From a bacterium (GTDB lineage Bacteria > Sumerlaeota > Sumerlaeia > UBA8349): a DNA stretch of 5,803 bases. Location: NCBI GenBank assembly GCA_013203855.1, contig JABMPG010000318.1, positions 1 to 5,803 of the forward strand, given 5' to 3'. The notes beneath the pieces were generated by a model. It searched no databases. It worked only from the letters and a program-made list of their open reading frames with translations, and was not told where the DNA came from. Below, one piece after another: positions 1-5,717 of the stretch. Each line of letters begins with the position of its first letter. Position 1 is the first letter of the stretch. The position numbers and the translations under genes were made by a program.

Positions 1-446
1 CCCAGAACCAGCGCCCCCGATCCGGCCAGCAGATAGTAAGAAACACCGCCCTCTCCCTTGAGTCGAACCAGTACCCGCCACACCTCGAGGATTAGCAGAT
101 AGGCACCCACGCACGCCAAAGCGCCAAAAATTGCGCACAGAAGATTCAGGCTGAAAGCCGCCGATCCCAACCCCGCATGCTGAAAAGCCCACCCCAGAAC
201 CATGAAAAGCGGATATCCCGTCGGATGGGGCACGCCCAGCACCCACGCCGCTGCCGTCAACTCCGGACCGTCACCGGGATAGATCGTCGGACAGAGAGTC
301 TTCAGATAAAGCGCAAGGGGAAGAAGGAAAACCACGACCGGCACCATCGCCATGATCAGAAACGCGCGGGAAAGCGAACGGGCCGCGGGTTCGGCGCGGT
401 CGGCCCGTTCAGGATACTGAGATTCCGTGACCCCCATGGATGACAT
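1..446 (-). CDS. DUF2723-family GT-C-type membrane glycosyltransferase, N-terminal part (3' end outside window)
   Basis: The frame is open from the ATG at 446 to the window edge (148 codons), so only the N-terminus is visible. After a hydrophilic stretch of about 28 residues comes a membrane helix (about 28-48). It is followed by the motif YPGDGPELTAAAWVLGVPHP and then TGYPLF (residues 56-81), with D59, E62 and H74-P75 standing out. More hydrophobic helices follow at about 96-120 and 137 onward. The GD-x-x-E...HP-x-GYPLF signature in the first loop is typical of DUF2723. That family is related to GT-C transferases, and its eukaryotic relative TMEM260 is a protein O-mannosyltransferase. By analogy it may move a sugar from a lipid-linked donor on the outer face of the inner membrane; the acceptor is unknown. 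The start could be 446 or 437: both ATGs are in frame, neither has a good Shine-Dalgarno, and a stop lies at 462-464. It sits 7-16 nt behind the DUF6485 gene and is probably cotranscribed with it. Confidence 0.82.
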   Translation of the reverse strand, partial: MSSMGVTESQYPERADRAEPAARSLSRAFLIMAMVPVVVFLLPLALYLKTLCPTIYPGDGPELTAAAWVLGVPHPTGYPLFMVLGWAFQHAGLGSAAFSLNLLCAIFGALACVGAYLLILEVWRVLVRLKGEGGVSYYLLAGSGALVL

Positions 447-453
447 CGACCCG

Positions 454-651
454 TCAGGAATTCAGCTTGACGAAGTGCGCGATCGAACGGTCATAGGTCC
501 GTTCGGCTTGATCCGAAAAATAACAGGCAGGCAGTTCCCCCATCTGGCGATGAAAATGCAGACACTCGCAGCACGCGCCTTTGCGCGGGCAAGGCTCATA
601 GGAACAGTTGCACTGCTTCATATTCTTCTGCACATTCTGACAATCGGGCAT
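454..651 (-). CDS. DUF6485 family small cysteine-rich protein
   Basis: This 65-residue protein starts at the ATG at 649-651, chosen because AAGGAG (minus strand, over 660-665) lies 8 nt upstream. The same frame is open further back to 720, but that extension has no ribosome site and contains the likely promoter. There are eight cysteines: C4, C14, C16, C21, C27, C28, C30 and C43. The core reads CNCSYEPCPRKGACCECLHF, followed by HR, GELPACYF and a tail with TYDRS and a hydrophobic end. The pattern CxCxYxxCxRxGxCCxCxxxH...LPACxF...Y(D)RS matches what I know as DUF6485. The family has no established function, and the Cys/His spacing suggests a metal (zinc or iron-sulfur) site, which is inference. 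No signal peptide is visible, so it should be cytoplasmic. It is the first gene of a small unit with the DUF2723 gene. Confidence 0.85.
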   Translation of the reverse strand: MPDCQNVQKNMKQCNCSYEPCPRKGACCECLHFHRQMGELPACYFSDQAERTYDRSIAHFVKLNS

Positions 652-659
652 AGTCGAAA

Positions 660-665
660 CTCCTT
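660..665 (-). promoter_or_regulatory. Ribosome binding site that fixes the DUF6485 start
   Basis: AAGGAG on the minus strand lies 8 nt before the ATG at 651. It decides in favour of the 65-residue product over the longer open frame that begins at 720. Confidence 0.75.
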
Positions 666-698
666 CTCGCGTATTGCCGGCGTCCGGCAGACCCAACG

Positions 699-727
699 AT
701 CCTAACGGCGCCCCGCCCAACAGTCAA
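699..727 (-). promoter_or_regulatory. Sigma70-like promoter for the DUF6485/DUF2723 unit
   Basis: On the minus strand, TTGACT (722-727, 5/6 to the -35 consensus) is separated by exactly 17 nt from TAGGAT (699-704, 4/6 to the -10 consensus). Transcription would begin near 690-693 and give a leader of about 40 nt before the ATG at 651. Spacing and position both fit, and no competing candidate was seen closer to the gene. Confidence 0.6.
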
Positions 728-762
728 GTCCAAGCCCGACAGCCACGCGCGCCAAGGCGCCT

Positions 763-832
763 GAACCGATCCATCGGTTCGATACCAAGATCCGCTGCAG
801 TCCAAGGCTTCTATACTTTGGAGGCCCCGCCA
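763..832 (+). repeat. Bipartite repeat copy 1: palindrome plus CTATACTTT block
   Basis: The left part is a perfect 8-bp inverted repeat, GAACCGAT-CC-ATCGGTTC (763-780), followed by GATA. After 30 nt of poorly conserved sequence comes CTATACTTTGG and then CCGCCA (811-832). The same arrangement recurs at 4511-4583 in the same orientation and with nearly identical spacing. This copy lies between the divergent DUF6485 and VTC genes, upstream of the DUF6485 promoter. No coding frame in this stretch looks real. The stretch from 833 to 961 holds nothing else I can support: no convincing promoter for the VTC operon was found there. Confidence 0.65.
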
Positions 833-961
833 ATCGATCTGCAAAACCATCTACCCCTGAAATCAGTGGCGCTTTCCCCCTTCTCATGCTATCAAAGACA
901 GTCGTGAAATGGTCGGATTTGCCCCTGGTCCGGCCCGTGATACTGGCCTTAAGTCAACCCC

Positions 962-1819
962 ATGCGCCTCGAAAAACTTCTGCCGTTCCTACCGTCCTTG
1001 CCCGCCCAGATCTGGGAGCCATCGCCCTCGACAGGGGAGGCGTATTGCCAGCCGGAGGACGATCCGAGATCTCCACGGACCGTGCCCGACCCCGATGTTC
1101 CCGAAGAATTCAAGCGCTACGAACTCAAGTTCTGGACCGACCGCCGAACCATGGGCGGTTTTCTCGACTATCTCCTCCATTTCATGGACTACGACCCCCA
1201 CAGCGGCCCGGATCATACCTACAGGATCATCAGTCTCTACATGGAATCGCGCGACCTGATGACCTACGGCGAAAAGTACAACGGCGACCTCGAACGCCGC
1301 AAATACCGGGTCCGGTTCTACGATGACGACCCCTCCACTGTGTTCTTCGAGGTCAAGAAGAAGTACAACGCCTTTATACGCAAGGCGCGCACAGGGATCG
1401 CCCTCGACCCAGCCGATTTCCGCCAGGTCGAGGACCTGCTCCTGCGAGACGAATCGCCCGTCAACAAAGAGTTTCTCTATGGCTACCGGGCCTGCCAACT
1501 CCTCCCCATGATCTGGATTGCCTATCGCCGGGTGGCTCTCGTGGGCCGGCACAACCCCGGCCTGCGCGTCACCTTCGATGATGAACTCCAGGCTTGCTCG
1601 GCCAACGGTTTCGAGCCGATGCACCACCGGGTCCGGCCCCTGAACCTGTCCCGCTGGCGTTGTCCCGTCATCCTCGAGATCAAGTCCGATCACCACTATC
1701 CGCTATGGATGGACGTGGCCATGAAGGACCTGAACCTGCGTCAGGAATCGATTTCGAAATACGGCATGGCCATGGCCCGCCACTACTTTCACGAAACGAG
1801 AGAAACATGGATCCACTGA
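962..1819 (+). CDS. VTC domain protein, polyphosphate-polymerase-like
   Basis: The product is a 285-residue soluble protein. After a Pro-rich, poorly conserved stretch (1-48), the VTC tunnel domain runs from about 50 to 277. Visible motifs are KRYELKF (51-57), ISLYMES (90-96), RRKYRVRFYDD (112-122), FFEVKKK (128-134) with R140-K141, YRR (188-190), LRVTFDD (201-207), VILEIKSD (236-243) and SISKY (263-267). These basic strands and E239 correspond to the tunnel of yeast Vtc4, where Lys and Arg side chains bind the growing polyphosphate and ATP is the phosphate donor. All expected basic positions appear present, so it is probably active, but the substrate in bacteria is not shown. There is no membrane segment here; the next gene supplies one. 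The ATG at 962 is the only ATG before the domain, a stop lies at 950-952 and no Shine-Dalgarno is seen. A GTG at 1082 would just keep the domain, so the start is uncertain. Confidence 0.88.
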   Translation: MRLEKLLPFLPSLPAQIWEPSPSTGEAYCQPEDDPRSPRTVPDPDVPEEFKRYELKFWTDRRTMGGFLDYLLHFMDYDPHSGPDHTYRIISLYMESRDLMTYGEKYNGDLERRKYRVRFYDDDPSTVFFEVKKKYNAFIRKARTGIALDPADFRQVEDLLLRDESPVNKEFLYGYRACQLLPMIWIAYRRVALVGRHNPGLRVTFDDELQACSANGFEPMHHRVRPLNLSRWRCPVILEIKSDHHYPLWMDVAMKDLNLRQESISKYGMAMARHYFHETRETWIH

Positions 1820-2505
1820 GCCAACTGACCGGCGGCATCGGCCATATCGATCTGACAACCGCCCAGATCGGACTTCGTTTGGCTGCCGCCTTCATTCTCG
1901 GCGTTATCGTTGCCCTCACCTATCGCCGCGTCCACAAAGCATTCGCCTACTCCTACAGCATGGTCGTCGGCATCATCATGATCTCTATGATCGTATGCAC
2001 CGTCCTGATGGTCATCGACAACAGCCTCGCCCGCGCATTTGGCCTCATGGGCGCCCTTGCCATCATCCGTTTTCGTATGCCAATCAAGGATATCAAGGAC
2101 ATCATGTTCCTTTTCCTGGCCATCGGAAACGGTATCGCCTGCGGGGCAGGACATTACAAGATCGCCACCATCGGCGTCCTCGCCACCGTGATCGTGAGCA
2201 TCCTCATGTACATGACCCGCTTCGGCGGGCCCCAGCGAAGCGGCCAGGTCCTGCTCAAGATCTTCGCCACTCGCGAGTTACTGGAGAAGGGAAGCGACTT
2301 CTTCGACAAGATCCTCGAAAAGCACTGCTACTCCCACTCCCTGGTCGAGATGCACATGGGACGGACGCGCGACTGTGAAGTGATCTACAGCGTTCGGCTG
2401 GCCGAGGACGAAAACGTCCAAGGCCTTTTGAACGAGCTGTCCAGCTCCGACGCTATCGAACAGGTGGTCATTCTCAGCGCTATCCATAACATGGACGTCC
2501 AATGA
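1807..2505 (+). CDS. DUF4956 domain-containing membrane protein
   Basis: The product has 232 residues. The ATG at 1807 overlaps the end of the VTC gene by 13 nt, with a weak purine-rich GAGAG upstream. The frame is open further back, but only as a shadow of the VTC gene. Hydrophobic helices lie at about 21-39, 48-70, 98-115 and 117-137. Between the second and third is the family hallmark GLMGALAIIRFRMPIKDIKD (79-98), with R88, R90 and D95/D98. A soluble domain of about 95 residues follows (138-232), probably cytoplasmic. DUF4956 proteins are a regular partner of VTC-domain genes in bacteria. Their biochemical role is not established; holding the polymerase at the membrane or moving the product are plausible inferences. 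The overlap with its neighbours implies translational coupling and a shared complex. Confidence 0.85.
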   Translation: MDPLSQLTGGIGHIDLTTAQIGLRLAAAFILGVIVALTYRRVHKAFAYSYSMVVGIIMISMIVCTVLMVIDNSLARAFGLMGALAIIRFRMPIKDIKDIMFLFLAIGNGIACGAGHYKIATIGVLATVIVSILMYMTRFGGPQRSGQVLLKIFATRELLEKGSDFFDKILEKHCYSHSLVEMHMGRTRDCEVIYSVRLAEDENVQGLLNELSSSDAIEQVVILSAIHNMDVQ

Positions 2506-3680
2506 GGAAACCCTCGGCCCGTGACCTGATCTTTCTGGCTCTGTGCGTGGCGCTTCTCGCGGGAGCGATGATCTTCTTCGCTTCCCGAGACGGCAAGTCC
2601 TTGCCGGTGTTCGAGACTCAGAAACTGGCCGCATCCCAGGCGCAGGGCACTCCGCCCCGCATCGAGCGCGAGTTCAAGGTCGGGCTCATCCTGCCCACTC
2701 TCACGGGCGTCAATCCTAATGAGTACCTTCGGGATTTGCAGATGCTGGTCTACGAATCGCTCCAGGCGGAGGTGGAGCATGAGGACTGGCAGGTGCCGCA
2801 ACTCCTCGGTCGCAAATACTACATTGCCCGCGATCCGATGGCCTTCATTGCCCGTGACATCTATCTCGATACGCGGGACGATATCGCGTTCGACAACGCC
2901 ATTTCATACCGCCTCAGGCATCGCTTCGAGAGCCTGAACAAACTCGACGACCACGAGCGCAACCCCACCGTCCCGCGCGAATTCCCCTACCGGTGCGAAG
3001 TCCAGTCGAAGGTCGATCGCGCCGAGATCGGGGACGGCCGCAGCACGGTCAGCGAAGCACGCTTCGAGTTCCGGATCGAGTCTGCTCCCTTCTCCGAACT
3101 CAACCCCCCGCCGCCGCCTCCCTGGTATCCCAAGGACTATCTGCCGATCATTCAGACGGGCATGTTTCAGGACGAGACCATGACCCCCGGGCAGGATCTG
3201 GGCCGGTTTCTCTTGAGCCGAGGGATTGAGGAAAACGTCCGCTTTGAACCCCGGGTCGTCGTCAACACCACCCGCATGAGGATGCACTTGGACATCCCGA
3301 CTCCATATGGCAGCGGTCCGAATCCCGAGCAGGCCTTTATCCTGTCCATCGACCGCAGTTACGTCTACGAAGGCCGACCCTATATGGAGTACCTCCTGCG
3401 CAATTGGTATGAGGTCTGGCCGAGACCCGCGCCCTCGGGCGTCTTCTACGAGATCGAGATCGAGTTCGAGCGCAACGTCTCGACCAATCTCGATAGTCGA
3501 ATTGACCAGACCCACGCCCCGAAACTCCTCGCCATTCGCGAGGCTTTTTTCGCGGACCAGACCCGGATCCGCGACGTTGCAGTGCGCAGCCTCAAAGAAA
3601 TGAACATCCAGGGCGAGGCCCGCCCGATGAGCAAGTACTCCGAAGCCCGCCTTTTTCTCCAACTCGACTTGCAGAGATGA
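2502..3680 (+). CDS. Membrane-anchored protein with a probable CYTH/triphosphate-tunnel-like domain
   Basis: The product has 392 residues. The ATG overlaps the DUF4956 stop as ATGA (2502-2505), so the two are translationally coupled. A basic N-terminus (R2, K3, R7) precedes a single helix (about 9-27), predicting N-in topology with the rest outside. I recognise no named family, but motifs come in the order of a CYTH/TTM barrel: IEREFKVGL (54-62, an ExExK at E55-E57-K59), DIYLDTRDDIAFDNAISYRL (119-138, like the CYTH strand Y-x-DT...L-R-x-R, with R137 and R139), CEVQSKVDR (165-173, K170), EARFEFR (185-191), TRMRMHL (257-263), FILSIDR (279-285) and FYEIEIEFE (315-323, an acidic E317-E319-E321 strand). 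A loop with six prolines (202-207) splits the domain. The TTM assignment is inference from motif order. If right, the operon carries two tunnel enzymes. Alternatively, it may be a degenerate, non-catalytic partner of the VTC protein. Confidence 0.6.
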   Translation: MRKPSARDLIFLALCVALLAGAMIFFASRDGKSLPVFETQKLAASQAQGTPPRIEREFKVGLILPTLTGVNPNEYLRDLQMLVYESLQAEVEHEDWQVPQLLGRKYYIARDPMAFIARDIYLDTRDDIAFDNAISYRLRHRFESLNKLDDHERNPTVPREFPYRCEVQSKVDRAEIGDGRSTVSEARFEFRIESAPFSELNPPPPPPWYPKDYLPIIQTGMFQDETMTPGQDLGRFLLSRGIEENVRFEPRVVVNTTRMRMHLDIPTPYGSGPNPEQAFILSIDRSYVYEGRPYMEYLLRNWYEVWPRPAPSGVFYEIEIEFERNVSTNLDSRIDQTHAPKLLAIREAFFADQTRIRDVAVRSLKEMNIQGEARPMSKYSEARLFLQLDLQR

Positions 3681-3690
3681 GCCGGCCCGC

Positions 3691-3696
3691 GGAGGG
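3691..3696 (+). promoter_or_regulatory. Ribosome binding site that fixes the hydrolase start
   Basis: GGAGGG ends 4 nt before the ATG at 3701. This favours that start over the ATG at 3677, which overlaps the upstream stop but has no ribosome site of its own. Confidence 0.7.
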
Positions 3697-3700
3697 TCCA

Positions 3701-4378
3701 ATGAACGATAAGCCCCTTCAGGTCCTTCACATTCCGGTTCAGATTGAAGGCCGAGTTCTCCTCAAAATGCCCGCCGGTCCGCCTCCCTGGCCCGTCCTGT
3801 GCGGATTTCACGGCTACGGTGAGTTAGCCGAGGCCCAGATGAACCGTCTCACCTCCATTTCCGCCGCTCAAGAATGGCTGCTGGTTTCCGTTCAGGCCCT
3901 CCATCCCTTCTATCTTCTCAAGCACCGGGTCGGCGCGTCGTGGATGACGAAGCTTGACCGGGATAAGGCGATTCGGCAGAATGTAAGATACGTGGACAAC
4001 GTGCTGGATCGTTTGGAGAAGGAGCGGCGTCTAATGCGTCCGCCGGTGTTTGCCGGTTTTTCCCAGGGCACCGCAATGGTCTGCCGGACCGCCGCTCTGG
4101 GGCGTTCGGGCTGCGCCGGAGTCATTCTTCTCGGCGGAGACGTGCCCGAGGATCTGCCCGTCTCGGATCTGAGAAAACTCTCCCGCGCCGTGGTTGGGAG
4201 GGGCCGGGACGACCGTCTTTACTCACAAGAACAGTGGCGGAAGGACGTGCAGCGTCTCAAGAACGCGGGAGTGGCCGTGACCGATCTGGAGGTCGAGGGG
4301 GAGCATGAATGGAACTCCGCCTTCAGCGCCGCCGCCGACCAGATGCTCAATGCCGTCTTGTCCCGTCTGTCCCGATAG
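3701..4378 (+). CDS. Alpha/beta hydrolase, phospholipase/carboxylesterase-like serine esterase
   Basis: The product is a 225-residue protein with no signal peptide or membrane helix. The sequence CGFHGYGE (34-41) is the oxyanion-hole loop seen in this fold. GFSQG (119-123) is the nucleophile elbow (GxSxG), with S121 as the nucleophile. D170 or D171 in GRGRDD and H202 in GEHEW complete a likely Ser-Asp-His triad, in the usual order and spacing. Length and motifs fit the lysophospholipase/carboxylesterase (PF02230-type) and dienelactone-hydrolase-like group. It probably hydrolyses an ester or thioester in the cytoplasm; the substrate cannot be read from the sequence. It is the last gene of the four-gene unit, 20 nt after the CYTH-like gene, so it is most likely coexpressed. 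How it relates to polyphosphate or triphosphate chemistry is unknown, and it may simply be a housekeeping esterase that joined the operon. Confidence 0.8.
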   Translation: MNDKPLQVLHIPVQIEGRVLLKMPAGPPPWPVLCGFHGYGELAEAQMNRLTSISAAQEWLLVSVQALHPFYLLKHRVGASWMTKLDRDKAIRQNVRYVDNVLDRLEKERRLMRPPVFAGFSQGTAMVCRTAALGRSGCAGVILLGGDVPEDLPVSDLRKLSRAVVGRGRDDRLYSQEQWRKDVQRLKNAGVAVTDLEVEGEHEWNSAFSAAADQMLNAVLSRLSR

Positions 4379-4510
4379 GTCTCCCGCTCGAACTCTCTCC
4401 GAAGGCGATGGCCTCCATTGAGCAAGAATTCACGCGGATGATTCTATACATTCATCTGTAACACAGCCCCTCTTGGCCAATGCGGCTCAGCCATGGCAAA
4501 GGAAGTGGGT

Positions 4511-4583
4511 GAACCGATCCTATCGGCTCGATAGATGAACACGCCGCCATCCCACTGGCACTATACTTTGAGAAACTCCGCCA
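4511..4583 (+). repeat. Bipartite repeat copy 2: palindrome plus CTATACTTT block
   Basis: GAACCGAT-CCT-ATCGGCTC (4511-4529) followed by GATA differs from copy 1 by one inserted T and one T-to-C change, which weakens a single pair. CTATACTTTGAG and CTCCGCCA (4561-4583) follow after 31 nt. An additional inverted repeat AGTGGG/CCCACT (4504-4509, 4551-4556) surrounds the palindrome, and ACTGGC/GCCAGT (4554-4559, 4580-4585) surrounds the CTATACTTT block. It lies between the convergent hydrolase and purM genes and ends 3 nt from the purM stop. There is no T-run after the hairpins on either strand, so it is not a standard intrinsic terminator. The rest of the gap (4379-4510) shows nothing I can name. 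Confidence 0.65.
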
Positions 4584-4586
4584 GTC

Positions 4587-5609
4587 TCAGGCCAGTCGCA
4601 CGTTTCCAGTGCCCTTGATGATCTTGCCGACTCTCCAGGCGGGACACCCCAATTTCTCCGCCCGTTTCAGGACGCGGCCCGCTTCACGCTCGTTCGTCAC
4701 GAGGGTATAGCCGATGCCCATGTTGAACGTGCGGAACATCTCTGCTTCCGCCACCGGCCCTCTTTCCTGCATGAAGGAGAAAATGGCGGGACGGTCCCAG
4801 GAAGCGGTGTCGATCTCAGCGTCGCAATTCGAGGGCAGGACCCGGTTTAGGTTCCCTGGCAGCCCGCCGCCGGTGATGTTGGCCATGCCTTTGATCACGT
4901 AGCGCTTGACCAGGTCCATGATCACAGGCACGTAGATCCGGGTCGGGGTCAGCAAGGCCTCGGCGGCCGTGGTTCCTAGTTCCTTCACACGGCGGCCGGG
5001 AGTGATCTTCGCCCGATCGAAAACGGCGCGGGCCAGCGTATATCCGTTTGAATGCAGCCCGCTCGACGCCAGCCCGATCACAACGTCGCGGGGTTTGATG
5101 CTCCGGCCGTCGATCATCTTACGCCGTTCCACGACGCCGACACCGAAGCCCGCAAGATCGTAGTGGCCCTTTTCGTAGAGACCATGCATCTCGGCTGTCT
5201 CGCCGCCCAGAAGTTGGCAACCCGCCTGCTCGCACCCGGCCATGACCCCTCCGACGAGGCCGTCGATCACATCGGGCTTGAGCTCGCCGGCGGCAATATA
5301 GTCCAGGAAAAAAAGCGGCTTCGCACCGAGCACGACCAGGTCGTTCACCACCATCGCCACGAGATCGATCCCGAGCGTGTCATGTTTCTTCGACTGGATC
5401 GCGACCAACACTTTGGTCCCGACGCCGTCGGTTCCCGAGACGAGAACCGGGCTCTCCCAGCGGCCTATCGGGAAGGGAAAGGTCCCGCCGAATCCTCCGA
5501 TATGAGGCAGTCGCTCCTTGAGCCGAGCGATGATGGCATCGCTGCGGTCCAGGTCGTGCCCGGCGGACTTGTAGGTCAAAGGCTTGTTCATTGCATTCTT
5601 GGCGGCCAT
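4587..5609 (-). CDS. purM: Phosphoribosylformylglycinamidine cyclo-ligase (AIR synthetase)
   Basis: The product has 340 residues, close to the usual length of about 345. PurM closes the imidazole ring in de novo purine synthesis: FGAM plus ATP gives AIR, ADP and phosphate, in the cytoplasm and usually as a dimer. Family motifs appear in order: YKSAGHDLD (13-21), VSGTDGVGTK (57-66, ATP/substrate loop), DTLGIDLVAMVVNDLVVLGA (77-96), FFLDY (100-104), GGETAEM (135-141), GLASSGLHSNGYTLAR, NITGGGLPGNL and FNMGIGYT near the C-terminal domain. No truncation or missing core residue is visible. The ATG at 5609 is preferred; a second in-frame ATG at 5591 is possible. The frame stays open upstream to 5747, but that extension is unlike PurM and crosses AT-rich intergenic repeats. 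The Shine-Dalgarno is weak (a purine-rich ACGGAA). It stands alone, with no other pur gene in the window. Confidence 0.96.
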   Translation of the reverse strand: MAAKNAMNKPLTYKSAGHDLDRSDAIIARLKERLPHIGGFGGTFPFPIGRWESPVLVSGTDGVGTKVLVAIQSKKHDTLGIDLVAMVVNDLVVLGAKPLFFLDYIAAGELKPDVIDGLVGGVMAGCEQAGCQLLGGETAEMHGLYEKGHYDLAGFGVGVVERRKMIDGRSIKPRDVVIGLASSGLHSNGYTLARAVFDRAKITPGRRVKELGTTAAEALLTPTRIYVPVIMDLVKRYVIKGMANITGGGLPGNLNRVLPSNCDAEIDTASWDRPAIFSFMQERGPVAEAEMFRTFNMGIGYTLVTNEREAGRVLKRAEKLGCPAWRVGKIIKGTGNVRLA

Positions 5610-5639
5610 ATCTGATTCCGTTTCTCTAATGCTCAAGGT

Positions 5640-5679
5640 TTGAAGTTCAAGATTCGGAGCAGATTCCAAACTTTGAACT
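5640..5679. repeat. Small TTGAA/TTCAA inverted repeats upstream of purM
   Basis: TTGAAGTTCAA (5640-5650) is an 11-nt palindrome. Its right half also forms an inverted pair, AGTTCAA (5644-5650) with TTGAACT (5673-5679). It lies in the leader or promoter region of purM, 31-70 nt upstream of its start. It could be an operator for a dimeric regulator or merely low-complexity spacer, and I cannot tell which. No convincing -35/-10 pair for purM was found around it. Confidence 0.35.
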
Positions 5680-5717
5680 CGATTCAGTGTCGTCCCACAG
5701 GTCCAGATAGAACGGAG

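Noticed and set aside
177..705. Plus-strand frames over the DUF2723 and DUF6485 genes
   Set aside because: The minus strand encodes clear family motifs here. The plus frames are low-complexity shadows.
811..832. Promoter built from the TATAG block of the repeat (minus strand)
   Set aside because: The conserved TGGCGG and TATAG blocks are only about 12 nt apart, and the second copy lies at the end of purM where no minus-strand gene follows within view. A better promoter for DUF6485 exists at 699-727.
886..1326. Plus-strand frame of 146 codons overlapping the VTC start
   Set aside because: It is rich in Arg/Pro, as out-of-frame GC-rich sequence usually is, and it conflicts with the VTC frame.
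989..1696. Long minus-strand open frame opposite the VTC gene (235 codons)
   Set aside because: It is an antisense shadow of a high-GC gene. The plus strand carries recognisable VTC motifs across the same bases.
1594..1806. N-terminal extension of the DUF4956 frame
   Set aside because: It lies wholly inside the VTC gene in another frame and is Pro/Arg-rich. The family begins near residue 1 of the 1807 start.
3677..3700. Hydrolase start at the ATGA overlap
   Set aside because: It is possible by coupling, but the GGAGGG placed before 3701 makes the shorter form more likely, and the extra eight residues are not part of the fold.
2904..3701. Long minus-strand open frame opposite the CYTH-like gene (265 codons)
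   Set aside because: No domain or RBS was recognised. The plus-strand frame is coupled by ATGA, has a membrane anchor and carries ordered motifs, so this is a shadow.
4511..4529. Intrinsic terminator between the convergent genes
   Set aside because: The hairpin is short and not followed by a T-run on either strand. The same palindrome recurs at 763 away from any gene end, so it is a repeat rather than a terminator.
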